Source: Chloroflexota bacterium
Lineage (GTDB): Bacteria; Chloroflexota; Ktedonobacteria; Ktedonobacterales; JADMIN01
NCBI GenBank assembly: GCA_021323855.1
Contig: JAJPKE010000017.1
Span: 62,001 to 126,000, forward strand
DNA: 64,000 nt
Reading direction: 5' to 3'
Shown here: piece after piece, positions 16,691-25,047 of the stretch
Numbering within the stretch: position 1 is the first letter of the stretch
Layout: every line of letters starts with the position of its first letter
Made by a program: the position numbers and the translations under genes
The notes under the pieces: generated by a model
Database searches by the model: none
What the model was told of the DNA's origin: nothing
The model's input: only the letters and a program-made list of their open reading frames with translations

Positions 16691-17914
16691 TCAGGCGACC
16701 CAGCGATGGGTGATGAAGAAAAGGATAAAGAGGGCGAAGAGCGGCAGCGCCACGAGCAGATACCAGCGGCTAAAGTGTCCCCGCTTGCTCCACAGCGCGC
16801 AGATGATAAACACCGGGAATATCACCATCAAATAGCGCGGCATCGAGGCTAACGGTTCACTATTATAGGCAGGGAAGCTCAGTGAGAAGAACGCAATAGC
16901 CACTGCGAACAGCAGGTAGTGCAACGGCAAACGTTTCCGGCCCAGCAGCAGGATTATCAGTGGAAGCAGCGAAAAGATAATATCCAACAATTGAAAAAAC
17001 AAGTGTTGATGCAGCACGAGGCCGATGGTCCAGAGAAACTCAATCCCCGGCACGGCAAGGTGCCGGTGCCAGATGCCTTCGGCTGTGCTGAAGAGCAGTG
17101 GATTGCCCTTCGTGATGCCCAGGTAGAGCATATAGGTCAGCAGTCCAACAGGAACCAGGCAGGCGGACGCTAGCGATTGAGCCTTCTGGCCCCAGGCGGC
17201 GCGCGCAAACTGCTGGCCCAGCCAGTAGCGTTGCAGGGCCAGCATGAGAAATGGAATGACCAGGATGATACCAGTGGAACGAGTCAGTGTGGCCAGGAAG
17301 CCGAGGACTCCCGCCAGCCACCAATAGCGCATCTGCTGTTGACGCAGCAAGAGAAACAGGCTGAGGCAGAGCAGCAGGAATAGCGATTCCGTGTAACCAG
17401 CAAAGAAGAAGAGCGCGTAGGGATAGAAGGCGAGGAAGATCAGTCCAACCCTGGCAATGGTAGGGTCAAACTCCACGCTGATGAGCCGGTGAAAGAGAAC
17501 GAGCGCAAAGAAGAAACACGTATTGGAGAGCACCAGTCCTGCCACATAGTAGCTATCCTGCGTGCCACCAAAGGGCGCGCCCACTATGTGCAGTAGCAAC
17601 GGCCAGAGCGGAAAGAAGGCAGTGTACCGTTGACTCGTATATCCCTGATGGGCGATGACGGTGTAGACGATGGCGTCGAAATGGTACCAGCCATGCAGAT
17701 GTTCGGCTGACGATGGCGAGGCGGTTTGCGAGAAAAGCGGAAAGATTGCCGTACTCATCGCCGTCAGGCCGATAATGGCGAGGCGGCTCAAGGCGAAGAC
17801 CCATGCGGCATCTCTCCAGCTTCTTTTCCAGCCGGATGAACGGTTTGCGTCGCCTGGAACGCACAGGTCATCTCTTGTAGCGATGGCAACGCTGTTTGGC
17901 GCAAAGGGTTTCAT
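16691..17914 (-). CDS. PIG-V-like mannosyltransferase family membrane protein
   Basis: The 407-residue protein has about ten membrane helices. The first external loop reads WYHFDAIVYTVIAHQGY, then AFFPLWPLLLHIVG, matching bacterial Gpi18/PIG-V-type GT-C glycosyltransferases, in which the loop Asp is catalytic. Such enzymes use lipid-linked sugars to glycosylate membrane or exported acceptors. It is convergent with the DoxX gene, with only 27 bp between stops, and stands alone. The N-terminal ~35 residues are cytoplasmic. Confidence 0.75.
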   Translation of the reverse strand: MKPFAPNSVAIATRDDLCVPGDANRSSGWKRSWRDAAWVFALSRLAIIGLTAMSTAIFPLFSQTASPSSAEHLHGWYHFDAIVYTVIAHQGYTSQRYTAFFPLWPLLLHIVGAPFGGTQDSYYVAGLVLSNTCFFFALVLFHRLISVEFDPTIARVGLIFLAFYPYALFFFAGYTESLFLLLCLSLFLLLRQQQMRYWWLAGVLGFLATLTRSTGIILVIPFLMLALQRYWLGQQFARAAWGQKAQSLASACLVPVGLLTYMLYLGITKGNPLLFSTAEGIWHRHLAVPGIEFLWTIGLVLHQHLFFQLLDIIFSLLPLIILLLGRKRLPLHYLLFAVAIAFFSLSFPAYNSEPLASMPRYLMVIFPVFIICALWSKRGHFSRWYLLVALPLFALFILFFITHRWVA

Positions 17915-18020
17915 AGTCTGGCCCGTTCACCCTGTTCTGCTCCCCGCACTTCCCCGTTTCCCTGTTTTTCGCAGGCCAGTCTATTCTAGCTAAGCCGATC
18001 CTTTTTGTCTATCTGGCGCT

Positions 18021-18965
18021 TCAGAGTTGCAATTCCCAGGTTTCGCTAATGAGGTCCTGACCGAAGCTATGATGTGGCTCCTGCTCGACCAGTGTAAAGC
18101 CTGCCTGCGCGTAGATATGCCGCGCCGCTTCCAGCACGCTGTTGGTCCAGAGGACCATGCGCTGGTAGCCGCTTCGGCGGGCGAAGCGGATGCACTCCGC
18201 GACGAGCCGGCGACCCAGCCCCAGGCCGCGCGCCTTCGGCTCGACGAGCAGCAGCCGCAGCTTGGCGGTGGTATCGTCCACACGCACGACGAAGACCGAG
18301 CCGACGATTTCGCCATCCATTTCCGCGATCCAGCAGCGTTCCTTCGACGGATTGTAGTTGGTGATGAAGTCGGAAACAATCTGTGCAACGAGCGCCTCAA
18401 AATGCTCGTCCCAGCCGTATTCTTCTGCGTAGAGGACGCCATGCCGGTGCGTGACCCAACCCATGTCACCAGCCTCCGGTGGCCGCAGGATAAACGGCTC
18501 GGCATACTTGAAGGCTTGCGCATCGTCGCCCAATAGCTCCTCGATGGTCTGCATGGCTTTGAGCAGCCGTTGCTGCTCTTCCGCGCTCAGGGTATCCAGC
18601 ATCTCCATCACTTCATCGCGTGAACGCTGGTCTAGCAGCGCGAACGCCTTCCGGCCTTCCGGCGTCAGGCGCAGCAATCGCTGGCGGGCATCGTTCTCCG
18701 CTGGAACGCGCTCTAAGAGTCCCTGCTGCTCGAAGCGCGCCAGCGTGCGGCTGAGATAGCCAGCGTCCAGCCCCAACGCGCGGCCCAGCGCCGTCGCCGT
18801 CAGGTCATCGCGCTGCGCCAGCTCGAAGATCAGCCGCGCCTCGGTAAGCGAATAGGGGCTGTGTAGTAGCCCCTCGCGTAACACGCCGATCCGGCGCGTA
18901 AAGAAGCGGTCGAAGCGCCGGACGGCGGCGATGCGCTCATCAAGGGATAGCGTCTCATTTGGCAT
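18021..18965 (-). CDS. MarR-type regulator fused to GNAT acetyltransferase
   Basis: The 314-residue protein has two domains. Residues about 1-150 are a MarR winged helix (LTEARLIFELAQRDDLTATALGRAL, LSRTLARFEQQGLLERV, DARQRLLRLTPEGR). Residues about 160-314 are a GNAT acetyltransferase with the acetyl-CoA loop LGLGRRLVAECIRFARRSGY and the late VLEAARHIYAQAGF motif. Fusions of this type are common in actinobacteria and Chloroflexota. The ATG follows AAGGAG. It has its own promoter with a small dyad, consistent with autorepression. The acetyl acceptor is unknown. Confidence 0.88.
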   Translation of the reverse strand: MPNETLSLDERIAAVRRFDRFFTRRIGVLREGLLHSPYSLTEARLIFELAQRDDLTATALGRALGLDAGYLSRTLARFEQQGLLERVPAENDARQRLLRLTPEGRKAFALLDQRSRDEVMEMLDTLSAEEQQRLLKAMQTIEELLGDDAQAFKYAEPFILRPPEAGDMGWVTHRHGVLYAEEYGWDEHFEALVAQIVSDFITNYNPSKERCWIAEMDGEIVGSVFVVRVDDTTAKLRLLLVEPKARGLGLGRRLVAECIRFARRSGYQRMVLWTNSVLEAARHIYAQAGFTLVEQEPHHSFGQDLISETWELQL

Positions 18966-18989
18966 AACAATTTCTCCTTCGCAAATATG

Positions 18990-19027
18990 ATGCTTGGCAT
19001 TATCAATAAAATAGTTGCCTTTGTCAA
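18990..19027 (-). promoter_or_regulatory. Promoter and dyad of the MarR-GNAT gene
   Basis: The minus strand has TTGACA (19022-19027), a 17-bp spacer and GATAAT (18999-19004). An ATGC-TTG-GCAT dyad (18990-19000) overlaps the -10 edge and start point, fitting MarR autorepression. Confidence 0.6.
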
Positions 19028-19204
19028 GTATATGCTTCGATGGAGAAAACGTATACCTATCTGTGGCATCTCAGCGCCGCGCGTCTGCGCTGTATGATAA
19101 TTGGTGTGCTGTATCAGGTAGCCGGGCGGCCATCGGCGCTCACTGGCTCATTGGCCACCTATGAGTGTGCGATTATTTTTATTTGGGGGTAACAGAGAAA
19201 ACGT

Positions 19205-19642
19205 ATGCGAGCGGGATACGACTATATCGGCGTCGGGGTCGGCGCGATGGTGTTCAACGAGGCGGGCGAGGTCTTCCTGGCGCGGCGCGGTCCGCAAGCA
19301 TCGAACGAGCGCGGCTACTGGGAGTTTCCGGGTGGCAAGGTCGGCTTTGGGGAGACGCTGGCAGAGGCGATTACGCGCGAGTTCCTCGAAGAATATGGCA
19401 TGACGATTGAACTGGGCGAAGTGCTGGGCGTCAACGATCATATCCTGGAACGCGAGCAGCAGCATTGGGTCTCGCCGACGTTTCTGGCGCGCTATGTCGC
19501 TGGACCTCCGCGCATCCTCGAACCCGGCAAATGCTCTGAAATCGGCTGGTTTTCGCTGGCGAGCCTGCCGGAACCACTGTCGCAGGTGACATTGGACGAT
19601 CTGCGCCTGTACCAAGCCAGGCGCGAAAAGGAGGGAGCATAG
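19205..19642 (+). CDS. NUDIX hydrolase
   Basis: The 145-residue protein has a complete Nudix box, GGKVGFGETLAEAITREFLEEYGM, which fits G-x5-E-x7-R-E-x2-E-E-x-G (about residues 39-61). These enzymes hydrolyse nucleoside diphosphate-linked compounds such as oxidised nucleotides. The short size and the FPGGKVGFGE context fit MutT-like or ADP-sugar members. It is divergent from the MarR-GNAT gene and convergent with the MarR gene. The ribosome binding site is weak. Confidence 0.9.
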   Translation: MRAGYDYIGVGVGAMVFNEAGEVFLARRGPQASNERGYWEFPGGKVGFGETLAEAITREFLEEYGMTIELGEVLGVNDHILEREQQHWVSPTFLARYVAGPPRILEPGKCSEIGWFSLASLPEPLSQVTLDDLRLYQARREKEGA

Positions 19643-19686
19643 CAGCCGGCTATCAAAAGATTCTACGTAAAGATTTCCCCAGGCAG

Positions 19687-20181
19687 CTATTGCTCTTCCT
19701 GGCGTGCAGCCGCAAATAGGCGCCCCAGCGCGTTCGTCAGCGTTGCTAGCTCTTCGTCGCTGAGATGGCGGGCGAAATAGTTCTCGATGCCGCGCGCATA
19801 GATGGGCCACGCCTCGCGCAGCGCCGCTCTGCCCTGCTCCGTCAGCACCGCGTAGGCGCCACGCCGGTCCGCGCCGCTGCGTTCGCGCGTTAGCAATCCT
19901 TCCTGTTCCAGGCGATCCACCCGCCGAGTCAGCGTGCTGCGGTTCAGCACGACTGCCTGTGCCAGCTCGCTCATGCGCAGGCGATGGTCCGGCGCCTCCA
20001 GCAGCGCCACCAACACATCATATGAGCCGAGGGGCAAACGGTTTGCCGTAGCAAGGTCGCGCTCGATGCGGTCAATAATCGCGGCGTGCGTGTTCAGGAA
20101 GATGCGCCACGCCGCCAGTTGTCGCTCCCCAGGCAATCGCTTGTGTTTCTCTGTCATAGTTCCCGTCATGTTTTCCGCCAT
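19687..20181 (-). CDS. MarR family transcriptional regulator
   Basis: The 164-residue protein has a MarR winged helix: LGSYDVLVALLEAPDHRLRMSELAQAV, LNRSTLTRRVDRLEQEGLLTR and the wing DRRGAYAVLTEQGRAAL. The frame is open to 20265, but the -10 box at 20188-20193 predicts transcription from about 20181, exactly at the ATG of MAENMTG. So the message is either leaderless or translation begins at the next ATG (20169). Paired TTGCATATGCAA operators lie upstream and also cover the divergent Rieske promoter. Confidence 0.88.
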   Translation of the reverse strand: MAENMTGTMTEKHKRLPGERQLAAWRIFLNTHAAIIDRIERDLATANRLPLGSYDVLVALLEAPDHRLRMSELAQAVVLNRSTLTRRVDRLEQEGLLTRERSGADRRGAYAVLTEQGRAALREAWPIYARGIENYFARHLSDEELATLTNALGRLFAAARQEEQ

Positions 20182-20187
20182 AGCGCC

Positions 20188-20250
20188 AGTATAGCGCAAA
20201 GTAGTTGCATATGCAATGAGTTTTGCGCTACTATATAGTTGCATATGCAA
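20188..20250. promoter_or_regulatory. Divergent MarR/Rieske promoters with twin operators
   Basis: Two identical perfect palindromes TTGCATATGCAA lie at 20205-20216 and 20239-20250, 34 bp apart. The first supplies the -35 of both promoters. Minus strand: TTGCAT-17-TATACT (-10 at 20188-20193) for the MarR gene. Plus strand: TTGCAT-18-TACTAT (-10 at 20229-20234) for the Rieske gene. The second covers the plus-strand start point. A flanking TAGCGCAAA/TTTGCGCTA inverted repeat surrounds the first site. Confidence 0.75.
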
Positions 20251-20329
20251 TTTGTGCAAGTGCAATGAATTACGCGCAGCTACATAGCAATTGGCAAAAG
20301 CTGCCGAGAACCAGAAAGGTCATACTATC

Positions 20330-20638
20330 ATGCGAGTTCCCCTGTGCCGGGTGGAAGACATTCCCGCAGACGGCGCGAAAATCGTCGAATTCTTTGGCCG
20401 TGAAGTGCTGGCGCTCAACGTCAATGGAAGGCCCAAAGCCATCATGAACACCTGCCTGCACCTGGGCGGTCCGCTGCACCGCGAGGGCGAGAAGCTGGTC
20501 TGTGCCTGGCATGGCGCGGAGTGGGTCTGCGCGACGGGGCGGCATCTCAGCGGCCCCGGCCATGCAGACGCCCATCTGCTGACGCTGCCCACACGCATCG
20601 AAGATGGCGTACTCACCTACGTCTACGGCGAGGAGTAA
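20330..20638 (+). CDS. Small Rieske [2Fe-2S] ferredoxin-like protein
   Basis: The 102-residue protein is a single Rieske domain. The cluster ligands are C42 and H44 (TCLHLGG) and C58 and H61 (CAWHGAEW). It lacks membrane anchors and catalytic domains, so it resembles the ferredoxin component of a dioxygenase or a nitrite reductase NirD-type electron carrier. The MarR gene is divergent and shares operators, which suggests control by an aromatic or oxidative signal. The start is the ATG at 20330; an in-frame ATG at 20291 has no ribosome binding site. No oxygenase partner is encoded nearby. Confidence 0.85.
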   Translation: MRVPLCRVEDIPADGAKIVEFFGREVLALNVNGRPKAIMNTCLHLGGPLHREGEKLVCAWHGAEWVCATGRHLSGPGHADAHLLTLPTRIEDGVLTYVYGEE

Positions 20639-20690
20639 GCTGGTAACAGGTCGAACCTGCACACCCTCGCCACTCCCCTTCGCCTGCCTG

Positions 20691-20738
20691 CACTCCCCTC
20701 TCCCGCGCACGGGGAAGGGGCCGGGGGTGGGGGTCTCC
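20691..20738. repeat. Module A repeat downstream of the Rieske gene
   Basis: This is an inverted copy (CCCCTCTCCCGCGCACGGGG, then AAGGGGCCGGGGGTGGGGGT) 52 bp after the stop. The following 240 bp up to 20980 hold no gene that I can support. Confidence 0.75.
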
Positions 20739-20980
20739 AAAATCCACACAAATTTCGCCGCGAATGGCAAGGTTCGTCTCGCCGTGGCAAAGACGTTGCA
20801 AGGCCGCACACTCCCTGGGATTACTATGCCCTGCGTGTTGCGACGGATGGTTCGCGCTCCGGCTTGCCGGATGGTCAGCAGACGAAGACCTTACGAAGCA
20901 CCAGCCAAAAACGACCTATCCGCAACGTCCGTAAGCGCCCTCGCCGAAACGCAGCGCGCGTAGTAGCCCGTTTGGCATGA

Positions 20981-21012
20981 ATACTGCAATATATGTTTCT
21001 GTATTGCAGTAT
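20981..21012. promoter_or_regulatory. Operator-like dyad upstream of the anchor-P protein gene
   Basis: ATACTGCAATA and TATTGCAGTAT form a perfect 11-bp inverted repeat with a 10-bp centre. A second inverted repeat, GTGTCGC/GCGACAC (about 21029-21067), follows in the 5' region. They may be a regulator site and an mRNA hairpin; the promoter itself is not clear. Confidence 0.5.
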
Positions 21013-21093
21013 TGTTCGTAAACAAGTGTGTCGCGCGAATGACCTGAGATATGGCTTCCGTGCGACACGACAGGAAACTGCCAGGAGTTGCGT

Positions 21094-22476
21094 ATGTCTC
21101 TTGTGTCTCTCGCTGAAGACGCCATTCAGCCCGACACCCGTTCCCGCCCACCTCGTAGCGCAAAAAAACTCGTAGGTCTCTCTGCCGCCATGCTGATGAT
21201 GTTGTCTGTCCTCATCGGCGCACAGGCGGCCCATGCCGCGCCCGCCAGGTCTCTTGGCAGCGGCAATCTCCCCGGCGTGCTTGGCGGCTCCGCGTATGCG
21301 GCGCATCTTGCCGTGTTACCCGGTTCGCATCTGCTCTCAGTCGCGCCGCTCTACCCAGTCGGCGTCGGTTGCAACACCAAAGACACTACCCAGCAGGCGG
21401 GAGCCGCCACCGCCAGCATCCCCGGCATCGGTAGCCTCGGCGTCCTTTCGGACATGATTACGACGAGCCACACGCCGACCAGCGCGCTGGTGACGGCGGA
21501 GTCGCAGGTTGCCGGCATCAATCTCCTCAACGGCTTGATTGTCGTGCAGGCGATTGATATTAAGGCGCAGACGACGGCTGACGCCAGCAGCAGCGCCAGC
21601 AGCAACCTTTCCAGCTTCGTCGGCATCACCATCAACGGCCAGACGATCAATCCGAATGTCAAGCCGAACACCACGATCAACATCCTGAATCTCGGCAAGC
21701 TGATCCTCAATGAGCAGCACGGCACGCTCAGTGGCGCCGGAGCCAGCAACATCAGCATCATCGGCCTGCATCTGATCGTTGGCACGAACACGCTGGGGTT
21801 GCCGGTGGGCGCTGATCTGCGGGTCGGCGTTGCCAGCACCAGCTTCCAGCGCGTCAACATTCCGGTGCTGGTCGGCCCGACCTCCGCGACGGGTCTGCGC
21901 ATCACTGGCAATCTGCCGGACAACATCAAAGCCAAGAGCGGCCCCTACGCCGTGGCGTCCGTTCCCTGCACCGGCGGCAGCAAGACCGTGACCGTCGCCA
22001 GCGTCAATATCCTGAACATTGTCTCCACCGGCACGCTCACCAGCAGCGCCAGCGGCACCTTCAACGGTCCGGAGGCAGACGCCAGCGCCAGCTCCACAGT
22101 GCAGGGCATCGGCCTCAACCTGGGTCTGCTCAATGTGCTGGGCCTGAGCCAGATCACCGCGCTCAGCGATTCCGCCGCCGCCACCTGGAACAACCAGACC
22201 AGCAGCGGCACGCACAGCACGTCATTCACGCTGGTTGGCCTGAATCTGCTGGGCCAGCAAGTCACCATCACACTGCCAGCGAACACGCAGGTGCCAGTGC
22301 TGGGCATCGGCACGCTGACACTGAATGAGCAGCATATCAAGACGACCTCCAGCGGCGTGCAGGTGCGCGTGACCTCGCTCGATCTGCTGATAACGGTCAA
22401 CGGCAACCCGCTCGGTCTGCCGGTTGGCGCGCATATCGTCATCGGCCAGCTCGAAGCGACGGCACAGTCGTTCTAG
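21094..22476 (+). CDS. Secreted choice-of-anchor-P type surface protein
   Basis: The 460-residue protein has a long signal region (charged start, then AAMLMMLSVLIGAQAAHAAPA) and a Ser/Thr/Ala/Gly-rich, cysteine-poor beta domain. Two internal repeats of about 80-90 residues are evident. Each runs from a VGITINGQ/VGLNLLGQ strand through ILNLGKLILNEQH or VLGIGTLTLNEQH to an LGLPVGADLRVG or LGLPVGAHIVIG end. This layout matches actinobacterial choice-of-anchor P proteins. It is presumably displayed at the cell surface. The ATG at 21094 follows AGGAG. The frame's upstream TTG is not needed. Confidence 0.65.
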   Translation: MSLVSLAEDAIQPDTRSRPPRSAKKLVGLSAAMLMMLSVLIGAQAAHAAPARSLGSGNLPGVLGGSAYAAHLAVLPGSHLLSVAPLYPVGVGCNTKDTTQQAGAATASIPGIGSLGVLSDMITTSHTPTSALVTAESQVAGINLLNGLIVVQAIDIKAQTTADASSSASSNLSSFVGITINGQTINPNVKPNTTINILNLGKLILNEQHGTLSGAGASNISIIGLHLIVGTNTLGLPVGADLRVGVASTSFQRVNIPVLVGPTSATGLRITGNLPDNIKAKSGPYAVASVPCTGGSKTVTVASVNILNIVSTGTLTSSASGTFNGPEADASASSTVQGIGLNLGLLNVLGLSQITALSDSAAATWNNQTSSGTHSTSFTLVGLNLLGQQVTITLPANTQVPVLGIGTLTLNEQHIKTTSSGVQVRVTSLDLLITVNGNPLGLPVGAHIVIGQLEATAQSF

Positions 22477-22565
22477 ACCCCACCCCCAGCCCCTCCCCCG
22501 TGCGCGGGAGAGGGGAGGACGGAGGACCTCACCCCCGGCCCTTCTCCTGGCGGGAGAGGGAAGTG
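22477..22565. repeat. Two tandem module A repeats after a stop codon
   Basis: The first copy (22477-22517) begins at the TAG of the upstream gene and carries the CCCCCGTGCGCGGGAGAGGG core. The second (22525-22565) is a divergent copy with TCTCCTGGCGGGAGA. They may insulate the two secreted-protein genes. Confidence 0.8.
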
Positions 22566-22683
22566 CGGGCAGTAGTGGCGAGGAATGGCGATAGCTGGCG
22601 ACAGGAGACGTACTCTGCCGCCAGCTATCCGGTTGATTGTATGTGCGGAAAATGACTTGAAATCAATCGAGGAGTATCTATCT

Positions 22684-23976
22684 ATGGATGCTTTATCCAC
22701 CTGCTGGCAGCGTTGGTCTGCCCGGTTCATGTGTTCTCGCTCGTTTCGATCATCTCGACGATATCTGCGCTATCTTGCGCTGGCGCTGGTGGGCTGCGTG
22801 GTGCTGGCGGGGCTGGCGAATGTTGCCGGCGGCTGGCGTGTGTTCGCCGCTGGCGCAACCAGCAGGCAGGTAGCATCCGCCCGCCAATCACTGCCGTCTC
22901 ATACTTCCTCTGGACCGCAGTATCTTTATCTGGACAATGGCGGCTGCCCCAATAGCATCAGCGGCTTTCAGATCACCTCCGGCGGTCTGGTGCCGACGCC
23001 CGGCTCACCCTATGCCACGCACGCCTGCCAGGGGAAACCCACGCTCGGCGCGAACCAGATTGCTGTTGACGCACAGAACGATTGTGTCTTCCATAGCGAT
23101 GAATACGCCGGAATGGTGGAAAGTTTCAGCGAGAATCCCGCGACCGGCGAGTTGACCGGCCCGGTGAGTTCGCTGGCGATTGGCGATAAAAAAGACAACC
23201 ACGCCGGTGATCTGCATGTCGCCACGGTTGGCGGCGTAACGTATGTTTTCGTCGCCGTCTGGAGCTTCCAGCACACGGGCAATCTCTCGACGCTGGTGGA
23301 GGGCAGCGGCTGTTCACTGACGTTGACCAGCCAGTTGGCGACGCCCAACAAAACGTATTATTCGATAGTGCCAGTGCCAGGCAAGAACAGCCTCGAACTA
23401 TTGGCCGCCGATTACGCCAACGCGACGATTGACAGCTATAGCGCGAATCTGGCGACGCAGGGCGCGTTGACGTTGCAGTCGTCGTTCCTCAGCCAGTTTC
23501 CAGAGCCAGAGGGGTTAGCCGCCTGGAATACTGCCTCCGATGCGACAGCGATGGTCTTCAGCGGCATCGGTGACGACTATGATACGCAGGCGCAGGCGGC
23601 GCTGCTTTCCAAAGACAGCGGCGCGCTGACGGCCAGTGGCGCAGTTAACGCGCCGCAGAATGTCGCGGGTCCATACGTCTCGTTCTGGCATGACGGCCAC
23701 GCTCAGCTTGTGATCCAGAGTGATGCCCTCAACAACACGCTGGCGGTCTATACGGTTGCCAACGGCACGCTGGTCTTCCAGAGCGAGGTGACACTGCCAG
23801 GACTGGTGACGCCCTCGGCGCAGGCGCTCGCCCATGACACGCTCTATGTGGTCGGCGACAGCAACAGCGCGGTGGACGCCTGCTATCTGCCTGCGCAACC
23901 TATCACCTGCACGCAACTGACGACACTCCCCCATGCTGGCGTCTGGCTGCCAGAGGGCGTCGGCGTGCTGGGGTAG
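22684..23976 (+). CDS. Secreted lactonase-like beta-propeller protein
   Basis: The 430-residue protein has an Arg-rich start, a signal/anchor helix (LALALVGCVVLAGLANVAGG) and then repeated blades with YLYLDNGGC, SGFQITSGGLVPTPGSPYA, VESFSENPATGELT and similar segments. The SxxPxTGxLT blade pattern is like the 6-phosphogluconolactonase/YncE-type propellers of soil bacteria. No catalytic residues can be assigned, so it is probably an extracellular binding or scaffold protein. The ATG at 22684 follows GAGGAG; longer upstream frames are not needed. Confidence 0.65.
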   Translation: MDALSTCWQRWSARFMCSRSFRSSRRYLRYLALALVGCVVLAGLANVAGGWRVFAAGATSRQVASARQSLPSHTSSGPQYLYLDNGGCPNSISGFQITSGGLVPTPGSPYATHACQGKPTLGANQIAVDAQNDCVFHSDEYAGMVESFSENPATGELTGPVSSLAIGDKKDNHAGDLHVATVGGVTYVFVAVWSFQHTGNLSTLVEGSGCSLTLTSQLATPNKTYYSIVPVPGKNSLELLAADYANATIDSYSANLATQGALTLQSSFLSQFPEPEGLAAWNTASDATAMVFSGIGDDYDTQAQAALLSKDSGALTASGAVNAPQNVAGPYVSFWHDGHAQLVIQSDALNNTLAVYTVANGTLVFQSEVTLPGLVTPSAQALAHDTLYVVGDSNSAVDACYLPAQPITCTQLTTLPHAGVWLPEGVGVLG

Positions 23977-23978
23977 CT

Positions 23979-24016
23979 AGCCCCCAGCCCCTCCCCCGTG
24001 CGCGGGAGAGGGGAGC
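23979..24016. repeat. Module A repeat after the propeller stop codon
   Basis: This compact copy (CCCCCAGCCCCTCCCCCGTG, then CGCGGGAGAGGGGAG) lies 2 bp after the stop and 25 bp before the convergent end of SWIM gene 2. Confidence 0.8.
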
Positions 24017-24041
24017 CGGAGAGCGGTGGGCGAGATTTCTC

Positions 24042-24563
24042 TTACCTCAGTAGTTGTATCCACGTTGCGCCAGCATGTGCGCAGGGCTTGCCCCGCTGCC
24101 CCAACGGACACTCGCAGAGGACGCGGCGTTGCCCCTCCACACGCAGGTAGCGTTCCATGCCTAGCTGATATTCGGGTGTCGTGGGGCAGCGGCGTTTGCG
24201 GCCCAGCCCCGCCACCGTCGCGACAAAAAGCCGCACACCGGAGCCGCGCGCCGTGCGTAGCAGCATCCCATGCGCGACGACGCCATAGCAGAGCGCCATC
24301 TGGATCGCCTCGCGTTGCTCATAGGTGCAGCTATCAAGGGAAGGCAGCGGTGGGCGATTGTCCCAGGGGTCGAGCATGGGCAGCGGTTCAGGGGAACCGG
24401 GGACCGCATCGCTTAGGCGCGCAAAACGCCAACCGGCGCGGAATCGTCGCACAAAGGTGATGAGTGGCGCGAACGGAGCGAACCGGGCGAAAGGCGCAAA
24501 CCGGCGAACACGCGAGGGATGAGATAGACGAGTTTTCCGAGTGCTACGAGTTTCACGAGGCAT
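24042..24563 (-). CDS. SWIM-type zinc-finger protein (paralogue 2)
   Basis: The 173-residue protein has the zinc motif C-E-C-P-L-G-Q-R-G-K-P-C-A-H near its C-terminus. The preceding region, YGVVAHGMLLRTARGSGVRL and PEYQLGMERYLRVEG, aligns with SWIM paralogue 1 (YLRVE and GVVAH are shared). The first ~50 residues are basic and repetitive: phenylalanine, proline and arginine in FAPFARFAPFAP-like order, from short DNA duplications. The ATG at 24563 follows AAAGGTGAGG. It is the only gene downstream of leader copy 2. Its function is unknown; nucleic-acid or protein binding is likely. Confidence 0.7.
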   Translation of the reverse strand: MPRETRSTRKTRLSHPSRVRRFAPFARFAPFAPLITFVRRFRAGWRFARLSDAVPGSPEPLPMLDPWDNRPPLPSLDSCTYEQREAIQMALCYGVVAHGMLLRTARGSGVRLFVATVAGLGRKRRCPTTPEYQLGMERYLRVEGQRRVLCECPLGQRGKPCAHAGATWIQLLR

Positions 24564-24660
24564 CGTAACGACCTCACCTTTCTGTGGTGAACGTCATCAC
24601 GTCAGCAGCCCCGCTGATCGGTACGGCTCCCTGCTTGCACTGCTTGCATCACTCATGTGT

Positions 24661-24823
24661 TTGCGCTGGCGAAGCGGGATACCGTATTATAGAATTTCTG
24701 GGTTTGGTTGCGGGGCTGCTAAACGTAACGACGCAATCGAACGGCCTCATGGTGCGATTTCTCACCGTGGGGCCATCCCTGTTTTTGACGACTTTTGCCG
24801 AGAGCAACCATTTACTCCCGGCG
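24661..24823 (-). ncRNA. Structured 5' leader RNA, copy 2 of 3, upstream of SWIM gene
   Basis: The first hairpin is GGGAGTAA/TTGCTCTC. Compared with copy 1 it has two single changes that turn C-G and G-C pairs into U-G and G-U, so pairing survives. The second stem is GATGGCC/GGCCGTT, and its inner hairpin GGTG/CACC replaces GGGCG/CGCCC of copy 1. The 3' part retains CCCCGCAACCAAACC and ATACGGTATCC. The block ends 97 nt before the SWIM ATG. Confidence 0.65.
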
Positions 24824-24829
24824 CAGGCA

Positions 24830-24859
24830 AGCGTACCATAGCGGCGGGCAGCCTGTCAA
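24830..24859 (-). promoter_or_regulatory. Promoter of SWIM gene 2 and its leader
   Basis: The minus strand has TTGACA (24854-24859), 18 bp, then TACGCT (24830-24835), identical in boxes and spacing to the promoter at 1018-1047. The predicted start is near 24823. Confidence 0.6.
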
Positions 24860-24869
24860 GTGGAGAGGA

Positions 24870-25047
24870 AGCCCCCACCCCCAGCCCCTCCCCCGTGCGC
24901 GGGAGAGGGGGGCGCAGAGCGGTCAGCGAACCGGTGTGGCGAGATGCAAGAAGGCTCCCAGGGGAACTCGTTGCACTGCACTTCGCCACGACCGTCTGCT
25001 CTGCGGCCCCTCTCCTCGCGGGAGAGGGAGGAGGGGGTGAGGTCTCA
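24870..25047. repeat. Two module A repeats in opposite orientation
   Basis: One copy at 24870-24912 lies just upstream of the SWIM 2 promoter. An inverted copy at 25013-25047 touches the stop codon of the minus-strand membrane protein. The ~100 bp between them shows no gene. Confidence 0.75.
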
